Source: Tubulanus polymorphus
Taxonomy: Eukaryota > Nemertea > Palaeonemertea > Tubulaniformes > Tubulanidae
Assembly: GCF_964204645.1 (NCBI RefSeq)
Contig: NC_134025.1
Span: 18,196,001 to 18,260,000 of the forward strand
Length of the DNA stretch: 64,000 nt
Reading direction: 5' to 3'
The position numbers and the translations under genes were made by a program. Numbering within the stretch: position 1 is the stretch's first letter; each line of letters starts with the position of its first letter. This document shows, one piece after another, positions 29,925-39,939 of the stretch. Below the pieces are notes generated by a model that had not been told where the DNA came from, did no database searches, and was given only the letters and a program-made list of their open reading frames with translations.

Positions 29925-31165
29925 ATGAGTGGGAGTTGTATCAATCCTTCTAAGAATCATAGAATATCTAATGCTATTAAAGCAGAAAGATCACATCATA
30001 TAATTACTCATAACCCTTCTAATATTAATCCCGATGAAACTTTATATGTTAGAATTCCTAGATTAACACAAAAAATGTTCCAAATAGTATTTATTTATCA
30101 GCCGATATAAAAGTAACCGGTAATAATAATAATTATGTTGTTGATAATGTTGGGAGATATTTGATTAAAAAATTAACTATAAAGATTGGTCCAGAAACAG
30201 TTTTCTCATTAGATGATTATAATTTATATATGCATTATAAAGATTTATGGTTAACTAAAGAAAATAGAAATAATATGATATTTCAAGGAATCCAATCAGA
30301 AAACCAAAATAAATTAAGATCAGAAGCACATAATGCAATATTAACTAGTGCTATAGATAAATTGATAAAAAGTATATATGGAAGCAAATATGAAATTCCA
30401 TTAGACTTTGAATTGATAAATAACAATGCACCTTTATATAAATACGCAATTCAAGAAGATGTTATATTTGAGATAACATTTGCTCCTGTTAATGAAATTG
30501 TAATATCTAGCGTTAATAAAGATATGAGTTATAAATTATCGAATATATGTTTAGAATATGATACAGTAACTGATGAAAATATTTCAAGTATAATTCAAAC
30601 TAAATACAATCAAGGATTTTCATTATTATATGATTATATTGATAAATTTAAAACTGTAACTATTAATGCAAATGATGAAATAATTAATGAGAATATTAAC
30701 TTCCCAAGAAGATCTATTAAAGGTATATTAATATTTTTTACCATTGCAACATATACTAATGGCGCAATAAATGTTGATAATTATTATAATCCTGAAATAA
30801 CAAAAGTAGAAATAACTATCGAAGGAATAGCAAATAAAATATTTTGCCAAGGAATGAGAATGAAAGATCAATGGCCAGAAATTAGAAAACATTTTATGAA
30901 TGAAAAAGTAAAATCATTTGAAAATTGTAATATTAACCAAATTGATTATTATACCGGCAATAAATATGCATTATGGTTAGATTTTAGAACAACAGAGGAT
31001 AATTCATTACATGGTTCCGGAAAAATATTACAAAACACTAAAGATGGAATACAATTATTCATGACAAAGAATAAAGGAATCAAAAATTTTAAAATGCACA
31101 TTTATATTATATCTGACGCGCAATTAAATATTGTAAATTCTCAATTGAATAGTGTTATGTATTAA
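29925..31165 (+). pseudogene. Polinton major capsid protein (double jelly-roll), one frameshift
   Basis: The gene starts at ATG 29925 (TTAAATAAATG) and ends at TAA 31163-31165. The first frame stops at 30110. Homology resumes in another frame after the A run at 30070-30075, so a single lost base there accounts for the break. Features shared with Polinton capsid proteins are ETLYVRIPRLTQ near the start, NVGRYLIKKLTIKIGPETVF, YNLYMHYKDLWLTKENRNNM and GIQ, and a C-terminal FKMHIYIISDAQLNIVN block. It would form the capsid shell. A one-base assembly error in a homopolymer is possible, so inactivity is not certain. Confidence 0.9.
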
Positions 31166-31197
31166 AATTTTAACTTTAATAAAAATTTATATAATAA

Positions 31198-32115
31198 ATG
31201 GAAGGTGGAATATATGAAATACAAACTCCAAGTGAAATGATAACAGATATATATTATATATTACCTTATGATGAATACATTAAGTATTTTGGAGATTACT
31301 TTAATCAATTCAAATATAGAATAAGTAAAATAAAAGATAATATTGAAACTAAAATAGAAAATAATATTGAAACTAAAATAGAAGATAAGAATGATATTGA
31401 ATATAAAATAGAAGATAATATTGAAACTAAAATAGAAGATAGTAATAATATCGAAACTAAAATAGAAGATGTAACAGCATCTACATCTTATAATATAGCC
31501 TCTACATATGATATTGAATCAAAAAAAGATTATTATAATCCAAAATATTGTGATGTATGTAAGAAATATATATCATATAAAAATAGGGCATCACATAAGA
31601 AATCAAAGAAACATATAGAAAAAGAAAAGAATAATAATGATAATAATATATCAGTTGGTAATATAAAAGATAATGTTAACCTAATTGAAACTAATGATAC
31701 CATAGATAATATAACAGATAATGTAATAAATAATGTTAACCCAATTGAAACTAATGATAATGATATAACAGATAATGAAATAATTAATGATTCTAAAAAA
31801 CATTGTAACATTTGTAATTTAGATATTTCTAAAAGTAATTTTTCTAAACATAAAAAATCTAAGGGGCACATAGAAAATGAAAAAGAATTAATATGTGATT
31901 ATTGTAATAAAGAAATTGAACGTGTTGATAAAATTACTCATTATAAATCAAAATTACATCTAATTAATGTTTATAAAAAAGTGGGTATGTTACCATTGTT
32001 AGATGAACCAAAGAAATATATCAAATATTTTAATCCTGAAACTAAACAATATCATATATTCTTTAAGTTGTTATTTGATAAATTATTAGCTTATGCAGAA
32101 GAATATAAATTATAA
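31198..32115 (+). CDS. Three-finger zinc protein with acidic repeats (305 aa)
   Basis: Residues about 43-100 contain five or six repeats of a short block (DNIETKIED and variants). Three spaced C2H2-type fingers follow: YCDVCKKYISYKNRASHKKS, HCNICNLDISKSNFSKHKKS and ICDYCNKEIERVDKITHYKS, each ending in a further His. The C-terminus has KYIKYFNPETKQYHIFFKLL. The start is in TATAATAAATG context 33 bp after the capsid gene. The fingers resemble those of PolB and the 413-aa protein, pointing to a shared family within the element. Function unknown. Confidence 0.75.
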   Translation: MEGGIYEIQTPSEMITDIYYILPYDEYIKYFGDYFNQFKYRISKIKDNIETKIENNIETKIEDKNDIEYKIEDNIETKIEDSNNIETKIEDVTASTSYNIASTYDIESKKDYYNPKYCDVCKKYISYKNRASHKKSKKHIEKEKNNNDNNISVGNIKDNVNLIETNDTIDNITDNVINNVNPIETNDNDITDNEIINDSKKHCNICNLDISKSNFSKHKKSKGHIENEKELICDYCNKEIERVDKITHYKSKLHLINVYKKVGMLPLLDEPKKYIKYFNPETKQYHIFFKLLFDKLLAYAEEYKL

Positions 32116-32215
32116 ACATAAATTATAAACATAAATTATAAACATAAATTATAAATATAAATTATAAACATAAATTATAAATATAAATTATAAACATAAA
32201 TTATAAACATGGTTT
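32110..32215. repeat. 13-bp tandem repeat after the zinc finger gene
   Basis: The unit aaacataaattat and its variant with aaatat is repeated about eight times immediately downstream of the stop codon. Confidence 0.85.
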
Positions 32216-32271
32216 TAATATATGATTTATTCATTATTATATATTTCATTTAATAATTCATATTTCTATAG

Positions 32272-32352
32272 ACTAGACGTACGTAAGAATCCAAGATTCT
32301 TGCCAAGAAAGTAAAAAGGTAAGAATCTTACTTTCTTACTCGTACGTCTAGT
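32272..32352. terminator. Hairpin between convergent genes
   Basis: The arms ACTAGACGTACG (32272-32283) and CGTACGTCTAGT (32341-32352) enclose a second pairing of AAGAATC/GATTCTT-type tracts. It sits between the plus-strand zinc finger gene and the minus-strand ATPase, matching the position of the hairpin in copy A. Confidence 0.55.
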
Positions 32353-32397
32353 ACATAGATATATAAATTAGTTTCTATAATATTCCAAATTAGGATT

Positions 32398-33009
32398 TTA
32401 TTTTATAAATTTATATTCATAGGGAAATTGTAATCTCAGTAATAATTTTGAACCTTTATTATTCTTTAATTTATTCATATATTCATCATGTAACTCAGTA
32501 GGTATAATTTGATTTTCTTCCAATGATTGTTGCATAGATTTTTTATCTTTGTTATAAAATAAAACTAGAAATCTTACATTCTCCCTAAAGTCTTTAACAA
32601 TTGAATTATATTTTTGATTTAAAACCCATGTTGTTATCTCAAAATGTCTTCCAGAGAAAGCTAGATAACATAACTCACTTTCTCTCACTTTTGAATCATG
32701 TAAATTTGCGCAATCATCTATAATGAATAATGTATTTGATCCTTTATAAGTATCAATTGCTATTTTAATACAATTATCTAAATTTTCTTTTACTGTTTTA
32801 GGATCTAATATAATAAACTTTTTCATCTTAACTATATCTCTATTATATGTTTTATTCATCTCATAAGTAGGACAGAATAATATTATATTATCAAAATGAT
32901 TCTTATAAATAGTTTCTAACAAGTCTAATATGAAATGTGTTTTACCACAGTTTGTTACCCCAGTAACTAACATATTATGCGGTTCAAATATAAATACATC
33001 TTTATTCAT
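32398..33009 (-). CDS. Polinton genome-packaging ATPase, intact (203 aa)
   Basis: This FtsK-HerA/A32-type ATPase has Walker A GVTNCGKTHF (residues about 17-26), Walker B LFIIDDCAN (about 95-103) and SGRHFEITTWVLNQ, the sensor-like region, around residues 120-135. Its length of 203 aa fits the family. It differs from copy A by few substitutions and lacks that copy's stop. Its start is in AGAATAAATG, but a 244-bp insertion now separates it from the integrase gene upstream, which in copy A overlaps the ATPase start by 8 bp. It would drive DNA into capsids. Confidence 0.92.
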   Translation of the reverse strand: MNKDVFIFEPHNMLVTGVTNCGKTHFILDLLETIYKNHFDNIILFCPTYEMNKTYNRDIVKMKKFIILDPKTVKENLDNCIKIAIDTYKGSNTLFIIDDCANLHDSKVRESELCYLAFSGRHFEITTWVLNQKYNSIVKDFRENVRFLVLFYNKDKKSMQQSLEENQIIPTELHDEYMNKLKNNKGSKLLLRLQFPYEYKFIK

Positions 33010-33022
33010 TTATTCTTTTAAT

Positions 33023-33266
33023 AGAACGATGACCACACTCAAACGTGGTGAACGGATAATAAGATAAAATCCCACTATTTACAGATTAAAAGAATTTAAA
33101 AACCAGAATTTATTTATTAAATCTAAAATATTTAAAAGACACGACACACCTGACGATGATCTCTAGGGTGAGATCGAAACGTCGTGTCTTTTAAATATTT
33201 TAGATTTAATAAATTAATTCTGGTTTTTAAATTCTTTTAATCTGTAAATAGTGGGATTTTATCTTA
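33023..33266. mobile_element. Palindromic insertion with hammerhead-like loop
   Basis: A 244-bp insert is flanked by a 13-bp duplication (ttattcttttaat at 33010-33022 and 33267-33279). About 87-bp arms (33058-33145 and 33181-33268) form a near-perfect hairpin. The 35-base loop holds CUGACGA, an extra U, a six-pair stem (GAUCUC/GAGAUC) and GAAAC on the plus strand, with GACAC/GUGUC flanks. The design resembles the PLE motif at 7431-7480, so it is probably a small Penelope-derived or retrozyme-like insertion. Confidence 0.65.
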
Positions 33267-33279
33267 TTATTCTTTTAAT

Positions 33280-33967
33280 TTTACTAGATAAAATCCATTC
33301 ATTAAATTTATCATCGTATCCTTTATATTTCACCAAAGAAAAAGAAAACTTTTTTCCTTTAAGAGTTTTTGTTTTCAATACTTTTTCTATTTTGTATTCT
33401 ATTTCATCTGGATTTGGTACAGGTGATAATTCTTGTTCATAGAAATAACCTAATATTTCTTCATCTTTTAGATCTTCTAATTTATAAACAAATGGTTTAG
33501 TTAATATTATCTTTTTAATCTTGAATATTTCTTCTGTAAAATTTGGGGTATAACCTTTATAAAAGGTTTTTCGATATTTAGATATTCTTACGTGTTGTCC
33601 AATTTTGAATCTAGGTTCACCGAAATCATGTGTAACAAACGCTCCATATAAATTATTCCAAATTATCTTCTTTTCTAGCTTGTATAGGTTTCATATTTAT
33701 AGAACTATGTTTAGAATTATTATAACCTTTCACTAAATCATCTAACACATCGATATATTTATTTGTTTCATTAGCAGTAAAATATCTCCACATTCTAGTT
33801 TTCAATGTTTTATTAAATCTTTCTATACTAGATGCTTTTTTATCTGAGTGTGTTGAAAAATATTCTACATCGTTATCAGATAATAGTTTTTTAAAATGTT
33901 TGTTATAAAATTCTTTACCTTCATCAAATTGTATCTTATCTGGAATAGCTTCTTTAAATATAGATTT
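33280..33967 (-). pseudogene. Polinton integrase, N-terminally deleted (copy B)
   Basis: The minus strand reads the integrase from the FDEGKEF Asp block (near 33935) through ERFNKTLKTRMW, KYIDVLDDLVKGYNNSKHSS and the FKIGQHVRISKYRK C-terminal part. The catalytic core's first Asp and everything before it are missing: the coding sequence joins directly to the 195-aa membrane protein gene near 33968-33975. A frameshift also occurs near 33690. This copy cannot make integrase, so copy B is immobile by itself. Confidence 0.87.
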
Positions 33968-34393
33968 AAACCCATTTTTGTAATTCAGTCATAACTAAAT
34001 AGTCATTTTTCAAATCACTATATAATTTATTTTCATCATTAATTGGTATTAACTGGTTACATAACTTAGAATAACATTTGACAATACCATCTGAAATAGA
34101 ATCATTTATTCGGGCTAATTTGCCTCTTCATAAATCTTAAAATATTTTATTACTTTATCTGGTTTCATAGCATCTAATTCTTGAAAAGTAATAATTCTAT
34201 TTAAAAACTCTTTAGATTTTCCACCAGCAATCAATAGTTCTAGATGATGCTTACAATATAAATAGTATTCATAATCTATATTACAATTAACTTGAGCACA
34301 ATTAGTTACAACTGTATCTTTATTATCACTTATACCCAAATCATCTAATGTCTTTTCAATATCAATACTATTCTTATTAGATTTCTTTGACAT
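33968..34393 (-). pseudogene. Truncated 195-aa membrane protein gene fused to integrase
   Basis: It starts at ATG 34393 in TATAAATG, with MSKKSNKNSIDIEKTLDDLG, and follows the copy A protein (3111-3698) to TELQKW near residue 145, just before its membrane segment. An in-frame stop occurs at about 34115. At the breakpoint it runs into integrase sequence; about 640 bp present in copy A (membrane segment, the whole 113-aa gene, integrase start) are deleted. Confidence 0.82.
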
Positions 34394-34422
34394 TTATATT
34401 AGAGAAAAAAAGCAAAAAAAAT

Positions 34423-34680
34423 ATTATAAGTATTCTTCAAATGATACTAGATAGTTAAAGCTAAAGAATTCTAGTATTGACTACTGATACTAGCTTTTTG
34501 AATTTAAAGAATTTCTATTTGAATCTATTCAAAATATAAAGTATTCTCTTTTTGAAAAGAAAATATAAAAAATACAATAGAATTCACTAGCTAGTTGAAG
34601 TTATTGTTTTTTTATATTTTATTTAAATTCTATTTGATATCTCACTACTATTGTCTATCTATTAGGAGCAGTAATTATAA
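34423..34680. other. AT-rich leader region, inverted copy
   Basis: No gene is seen. This is related to 2775-3110 and 45945-46218 and lies upstream of the minus-strand 195-aa remnant. It includes inverted motifs such as ctagctagttgaag with aagaatttctatttgaa. Confidence 0.5.
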
Positions 34681-34689
34681 CTGTCCAGA

Positions 34690-34912
34690 TAAGTCATTTC
34701 GGATCCTTGATATCAAATTCCTCAACATATTGTTCATTATTTGGATCATTGTTCCGTTGATCAATGAATTTCTTTGCCTTTGTTTACTGTTCTAAATATA
34801 ACTGTAAATCTAGTTCATTAGATTTGATTTTATTTTCTTTCTTTTCAAGAGGTCTTAAATTTTTCAAATTCCAAATAAGTTTTTTATTGTATTCATTATT
34901 CCTTTCCATTTA
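34690..34912 (-). pseudogene. HNH protein, C-terminal fragment
   Basis: Only the last third of the HNH protein can be read on the minus strand (NKKLIWNLKNLRPLEKKENK then LDLQLYLEQ). Its N-terminal and core DH parts are missing; the sequence changes at about 34912. Confidence 0.7.
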
Positions 34913-35117
34913 TAAATCAAATTTTTAATAAAATTGATTAATATTTTAGAATCATCTTCCATTTTTTCGACTACCGTCATCCTTTTTCATTCCTCGCTGC
35001 TTTTGATAATTCATTTCGGATCCTCGATAATAAATCCTCAACTGAAAATCAATTCAACGAAACGACTGGTGGAAATATTATTTCATAAACACATATATTT
35101 ATTATGTAGATTTTAGT

Positions 35118-35490
35118 GATCGATAATAGAACAATGGAGAACAATAGAAAAGCGGTCCAATCGGACCGGTTATTGCGCAATACACAGTTATATTTTTATT
35201 CTGTAAACTACAACATTCAAACATAGAACTGTAACCAATCAATGTTGAGCAGCTGTTTCCGTCAACAACGATCAATAATAGAACAATGGAGAACAATAGA
35301 AAAGCGGTTCAATCGGACCGGTTATTGCGCAATACACAGTTAACAGTAAACAATCAATACAGAACAACCGCCGCCATTAACAGCGATCAATAGTAGAACA
35401 ATGGAGAACAATGGAAAAGCGGTTCAATCGGACTGGTTATTGCGCAATACTTAGTTAACAGTAAACAATCAATACAGAACAGATATATAC
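35118..35490. repeat. Three tandem copies of a hairpin-bearing repeat
   Basis: Units beginning near 35118, 35270 and 35385 share acaatggagaacaatagaaa and a self-complementary aagcggtccaatcggaccg stretch followed by ttattgcgcaatac. An inverted diverged copy lies at 45840-45935. No coding frame is shared. Confidence 0.8.
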
Positions 35491-35544
35491 AATCGAGATT
35501 AGATTTTTTGATATCTATATTACAAAGACCTTCAGTGTTATAAT

Positions 35545-36012
35545 TTATAATTTTGTCCAGAATTCTTTAATTACTGGATTGTTTCCTATCATTTCTTCAA
35601 TTTCTGGTGAATATCCGACTACTTCACTAAATGCTAATCCAAATATTTTGAATTTTTCATATTTCATTAATCTACCTACTCTTCTCAGTTTTCTTTCAAA
35701 ACCGGCACTGATATCTCCACTCATTTTCCTACTTTTCGATTCTTTGAGTCCCAACAGCAATTTAAGTCGCGTTGCTGGTAATTTTGGTAATTGTAGTTCG
35801 CGCGGTAATTGTTTATTATGTATTACATCACTCAGAATTTTCCCCATTTCTTGATGATAGTCCAAATGTTCTTGTAATTTTTGTGAAGTTTGTTCGTCAA
35901 TTACGAGAGTTTTATCCTCCATTTCTATTGATTCCTGAGTTTCACTATCCAGTAGCAATCGTTCCTCATCCGTTGGTTGGCTTAGAATTTCTGGTTGATC
36001 TCTGTATTCCAT
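35545..36012 (-). CDS. Unknown 155-aa acidic/helical protein
   Basis: I do not recognise a family. The first 45 residues are acidic (SQPTDEERLLLDSETQES), a central helical block LQEHLDYHQEMGKILSDV leads to NKQLPRELQLPKLP, and the C-terminus SAGFERKLRRVGRLMKYEKF...EVVGY.PEIEEMI ends in IKEFWTKL. The start follows TTAAAATG. A broken, internally duplicated and longer relative at 44713-45660 and a degenerate one around 39060-39370 show it belongs to a repeated block with the HNH gene, so it is probably mobile-element cargo. Confidence 0.6.
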   Translation of the reverse strand: MEYRDQPEILSQPTDEERLLLDSETQESIEMEDKTLVIDEQTSQKLQEHLDYHQEMGKILSDVIHNKQLPRELQLPKLPATRLKLLLGLKESKSRKMSGDISAGFERKLRRVGRLMKYEKFKIFGLAFSEVVGYSPEIEEMIGNNPVIKEFWTKL

Positions 36013-36429
36013 TTTAATCTAAAAGATGTCGTGAAAATGAATTACTGTACTTAAATATGTTTAAAGGTTTCCCTACTTCATAATATATGTACTTACATTT
36101 AGATTTAGAACTGTAAACTGTGTTTTGAGAGAGAATATCCAATACGTACTATGTATGTGAAAGTTGATTTCTAACTGCCGACGTGGCGCACGTTCGACCA
36201 AACTAATCATTTCTGCACATATTTGCCTGGATTGTAACAGATGTTCCTTTGTGATTGTAATTGATTAATCCTTTTCAACTGAAATAGCACATTCGATCAA
36301 TATTCAAATGAGGTGCGCCCCATTCAACTGAATATGAAATACGGCACAGATGTTTTTGTAAACAACCTAATACAATTACATATAGGCGGTTTGACATAGA
36401 TCGAGAGTAACCGGTTTTCTAAGCGTTTA

Positions 36430-37080
36430 AGCTTCAACGTATTTTTCATTATGTGTTGAGTTCCATAATTCAACAAATGTCTTTGCTTTATCCAATTGAT
36501 CTAAATATAAATGTAAATCTAGTTTGTTAGATTTAATTATGTTTTCCTTCTTTTCTAAAGGTCATAAATTCTTCCAATTCCAAATAAGTTTTTTATTGTA
36601 TTCATCATTCATGTTAAATTTAGAAATCGGCAACACATGATCAATATGAAAGTATTCTCCATAATTATCTATATTCATTTTATCATCGAATTGATATATT
36701 ATCCATGATATGAAAAATTCATCTGAACAACCCAATAAATTAGATAGTGTTTCTGAATGTGTTTCTTTGTTGAATAATTGTGTTAATCTAGATCTTAAAC
36801 ATTGTTTCAATCTAAAATTAACATCTGTTTGATATCTTTCTCTCATATATTCTGTCATATAATCATTATAAGCTTCTCTATTATCTTCTCAGTATTGTTT
36901 GGTATATAGTTTAAAACAAGTTTTACAGCAATATTGAAAACCATTTTTGCTAATCTTACGCTTACTAAATTCTGTTAAAGCTAATTTATCTAATTCACAT
37001 TTAGAACACTTCTTGTAGTATATGTTTATGACACCAGTGTTATTTGTAATAATGATAGTTTGTGGTTGTTCTGATTCCAT
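36430..37080 (-). pseudogene. HNH protein, broken (block C left)
   Basis: It starts at ATG 37080 in ATAATAAATG (MESEQPQTIIITNNTGVINI) and keeps the CSKCELDKLALTEFSKRK zinc block and HIDHVLPISKFN. A TGA at about 36889 and a further stop near 36560 break the frame. It is the inverted partner of the intact gene at 43668-44336. Confidence 0.85.
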
Positions 37081-37318
37081 TTATTATACATATTTTTTTA
37101 CTAAATTGATTTTAGAAGTTCAATGATTTATATCATGTATTATTTCAATCACACTTTACTAACTCTTTTAATGTTTAAAAATCTAACTCATACAAATATG
37201 AATATTGAAATAATGTTTAAAATATATCTATATATCTATTCTATAAGAGCTCGTTAATTACTCGTTACTTATATATGTTATTCCTTTATATTTTATTCAT
37301 ATATATGAATATTTTAAG

Positions 37319-38769
37319 AGTAATAGGGGTAATAGGCTTTCACATCAAAGGTTGAAGGGGCGAGTGAGTAAAAAAATGAAAATAATAATAATTTACAGTT
37401 GAATTAGGAGTGTGCGCGACTAATTCAACTGTAAATTATTATTATTTTCATTTTTTTACGAGCTCGACCCTTCGACCTTCGAGATTGATCCACAGCTAGA
37501 TTTTCGTAGTATTTGAAAATATTTCGTAGTATTTAGAAATGTTCTTAATGTTGTTTCCGTATGCGTAGGGGTTACGTTAAAGCCGTCAGACAAGAACGTA
37601 CTAGTAGTAAGAATTACGAAAGTTCTTGTTTGATGCTTTCATCTACCAACGCAAACCATAAATCAGTCTATTAACAACAATTCTTTCTCGGTTCTTCTGC
37701 TGTGAGATCTGGCAAACATTCAGAAAATCTTTATATAAAACTTTTAAATAGTGGAACCATATTTGGTTGGGTCGGAACAATGGAGTGTATTTATAATGAG
37801 GCTCGTGAAGGGATCACGCTGATACTTGATGATATTCCCGGCTACTTTCCGTAAAAGGAAAAACCGGAAGTTTAGGAAGATGTGGTTGTTTTGCTTATCC
37901 TGTATTAAAATAGAATTAGTTAAATTGTAGATAAAATAATTAGTATAAGTATTTCAAATAATTTAAGAATTGATAATCAATCACAATGTATTCCGAATCG
38001 TAGTTAATTATAATAATTAAAAAAGAAACAATGAATTTGTACTGTAATTAGAAAAGAAAACAAAGTTTTGAAAAGATATTTAATTTGAGTAATCTAGATG
38101 TTGTTTAAGAACAAATTGTTAATAATCGCTAATGTTTTAGAAAAATTAATTTGTGTTAAATGTTAAAACTAGCTGTCTGAAGTTTCTGTTGTCTGTATGC
38201 GCTCGTTGGTAATTCACAGACAATAGCTGCTCTCTCAACAACGACTAGCAAGGAGTAAATCACAACGCGTCATGACAGGAGGGTTGGAAGGAAAAAGTTA
38301 GTTTAGCAAATCAGTTTTGAAAATAATTTTAGATCAGCGAATCATTAAGGCCAAATTATATATGACCAAAACAGTCATGACAGTAAGGTTGCTGCTCCTT
38401 GCCAAAAGTCGAGTGGGAGAGTCGGTATTTTAAGAATGCCGATTCTTTCTATAAAAGGGACCCGCATCTTGAGAGAGCAGTCAATCGGGAGAATCTGTAC
38501 CTTAGTAAGACGAGTGTCGACAGCAGGACAGGAGAAGCTTCGGAACGATAGGGATTCATATAATAGGGATTAGGAAAATCATTCTCAGGTTCAAGGTAAA
38601 TAAAATATATTATCTTCAATATTATCATCCGGTATTTCAATTTATTTATTCGGATTTGTGCACGGACACGTTCTCTCGCCAGGGCCTTACTCAAGTATTT
38701 TAATGGATAACGATTAAAGAGAGGATTGTGACCGGCGTATCAGTATGAAAGACTATTACCCCTATTACT
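37319..38769. mobile_element. Palindromic Polinton-end element interrupted by repeat X
   Basis: The left end AGTAATAGGGGTAATAGGCT (37319 onward) and right end ...CCCCTATTACT (to 38769) match Polinton-type termini. Without repeat X (37486-38742) the element is about 190 bp, almost entirely a hairpin (37378-37452 at its core). I see no matching 6-bp duplication at its flanks. Confidence 0.65.
37486..38742. repeat. LTR-like dispersed repeat X, copy 2
   Basis: This is the reverse complement of 15379-16643 with few differences and the same TG...CA ends. It lies inside the right terminus of the palindromic element and brings no internal retroelement genes, consistent with a solo LTR. Confidence 0.65.
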
Positions 38770-39059
38770 ATTATATATTCATAATGCAAAATAGAAACAA
38801 CTGAACATAGAAAATTCAAACGCATTCATGTCCGCGTCACATGCGTTACATGTGTCAGTCACATGCGGCCATTTATGGCCGGTTTTGCTTAATGCACATG
38901 TGTTAATCATAATAGAAACAACCGACATGAAATATCTAAATCATACCTGAGCAAAAGCGCGCATTCGTGCGCGCTTTTGCTTAATGCGCATGCGCTAATC
39001 ATAATTATATATTCATTCTGAATAGAAACGACCGAACATAAAAATTCATCAATCAGATT
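38770..39059. repeat. Short repeats with perfect GC hairpin
   Basis: There is no gene. A motif like tcataatagaaacaaccgaca recurs three to four times, and gcaaaagcgcgcattcgtgc with its complement forms a 30-bp hairpin at about 38952-38981; a weaker version (cacatgcg/cgcatgtg) precedes it. Confidence 0.6.
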
Positions 39060-39939
39060 TACACAATACATTATACAATTTGTTCAGTAGTGTCTTCCAA
39101 TACATCATTTGATTTCTATAAATACAATTTATAATTACAAACATTTTTTCAATTGCTGGTAAATATTTAACTACATCAACAAATGTTAAACTTAATCATT
39201 GGAGTCTTAATGTTTTTGAAATTCTTATATAGTTTCTTCTTCGATCTTTTGGCGATTTTTGTGTTTCTTGTGCTAATTTCTATTGGTTCGATATCCATTG
39301 CTGTTGATTCCTTAGTCAGAAAGAGTATCTTGAGTTTCTCTATCACTTCTTGATGCGTATGACGTTTTATTAATCTAAAAGATATTAGCGGTAACTCTAG
39401 CTATCTAAAAGATATACTAAATACACTTAAATATATCTAAAGGTTTCATATTTAATAGCCCTAATAACTACAAAAAACAGTACTTACATTTAGATTTAGA
39501 ATTGTAAACTATAAACTCCTAATTTCGTTTCGAGAGATAGAATATCCTAAGCGTAATGTTACAGCGTCTGTTCAGTTCCTGCCTGCCACGTCATCTGGTT
39601 CCGGTTGTAGAGTGTTCTACACGTTTGCAATATTATGACTCATATGTCTCGGCGTCATAGTAACAGCTGTCACAGCTGTGAATTTATAGATTTATTCCAT
39701 AGCTCTTTACATGGAATGTATATAGGCTCAAATAGAATCATGTTCTAGTATAAACAACCATGTATTATTTCAATCACACTTTACTAACACTTTTAATGTC
39801 TAAAAATCTAACTCATACAAATATAAATATTGAAATAATGTTGTAAATATATCTATATATCTATTCAATAAGAGCTTACACATTTATATTGAATAATCTG
39901 TAAATTTAAATGTTATTCATGTATATGATTATTTTAAAG
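39060..39939 (-). pseudogene. Diverged partial copy of the 155-aa gene block
   Basis: About 39060-39370 resembles the 155-aa gene on minus (the TATTGATTCC...GAGTTTC region) with many indels. 39480-39760 matches its upstream region (36090-36300) and 39765-39939 matches 37130-37318. The HNH gene is missing between them. No usable frame remains. Confidence 0.6.

Noticed and set aside
29157-29960. Minus-strand open frame of 267 codons opposite the coiled-coil gene
   Set aside because: It is a shadow of the plus-strand gene, which has homologues, coiled coil and the TAAATG start.
31533-31871. Minus-strand open frame opposite the three-finger zinc protein
   Set aside because: Shadow frame; the plus strand has the conserved Cys/His fingers.
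37319-38769. 6-bp target duplication for the small palindromic elements at 37319 and 39940
   Set aside because: Flanking hexamers do not match (for example tttaag and attata), unlike the two satellite elements.
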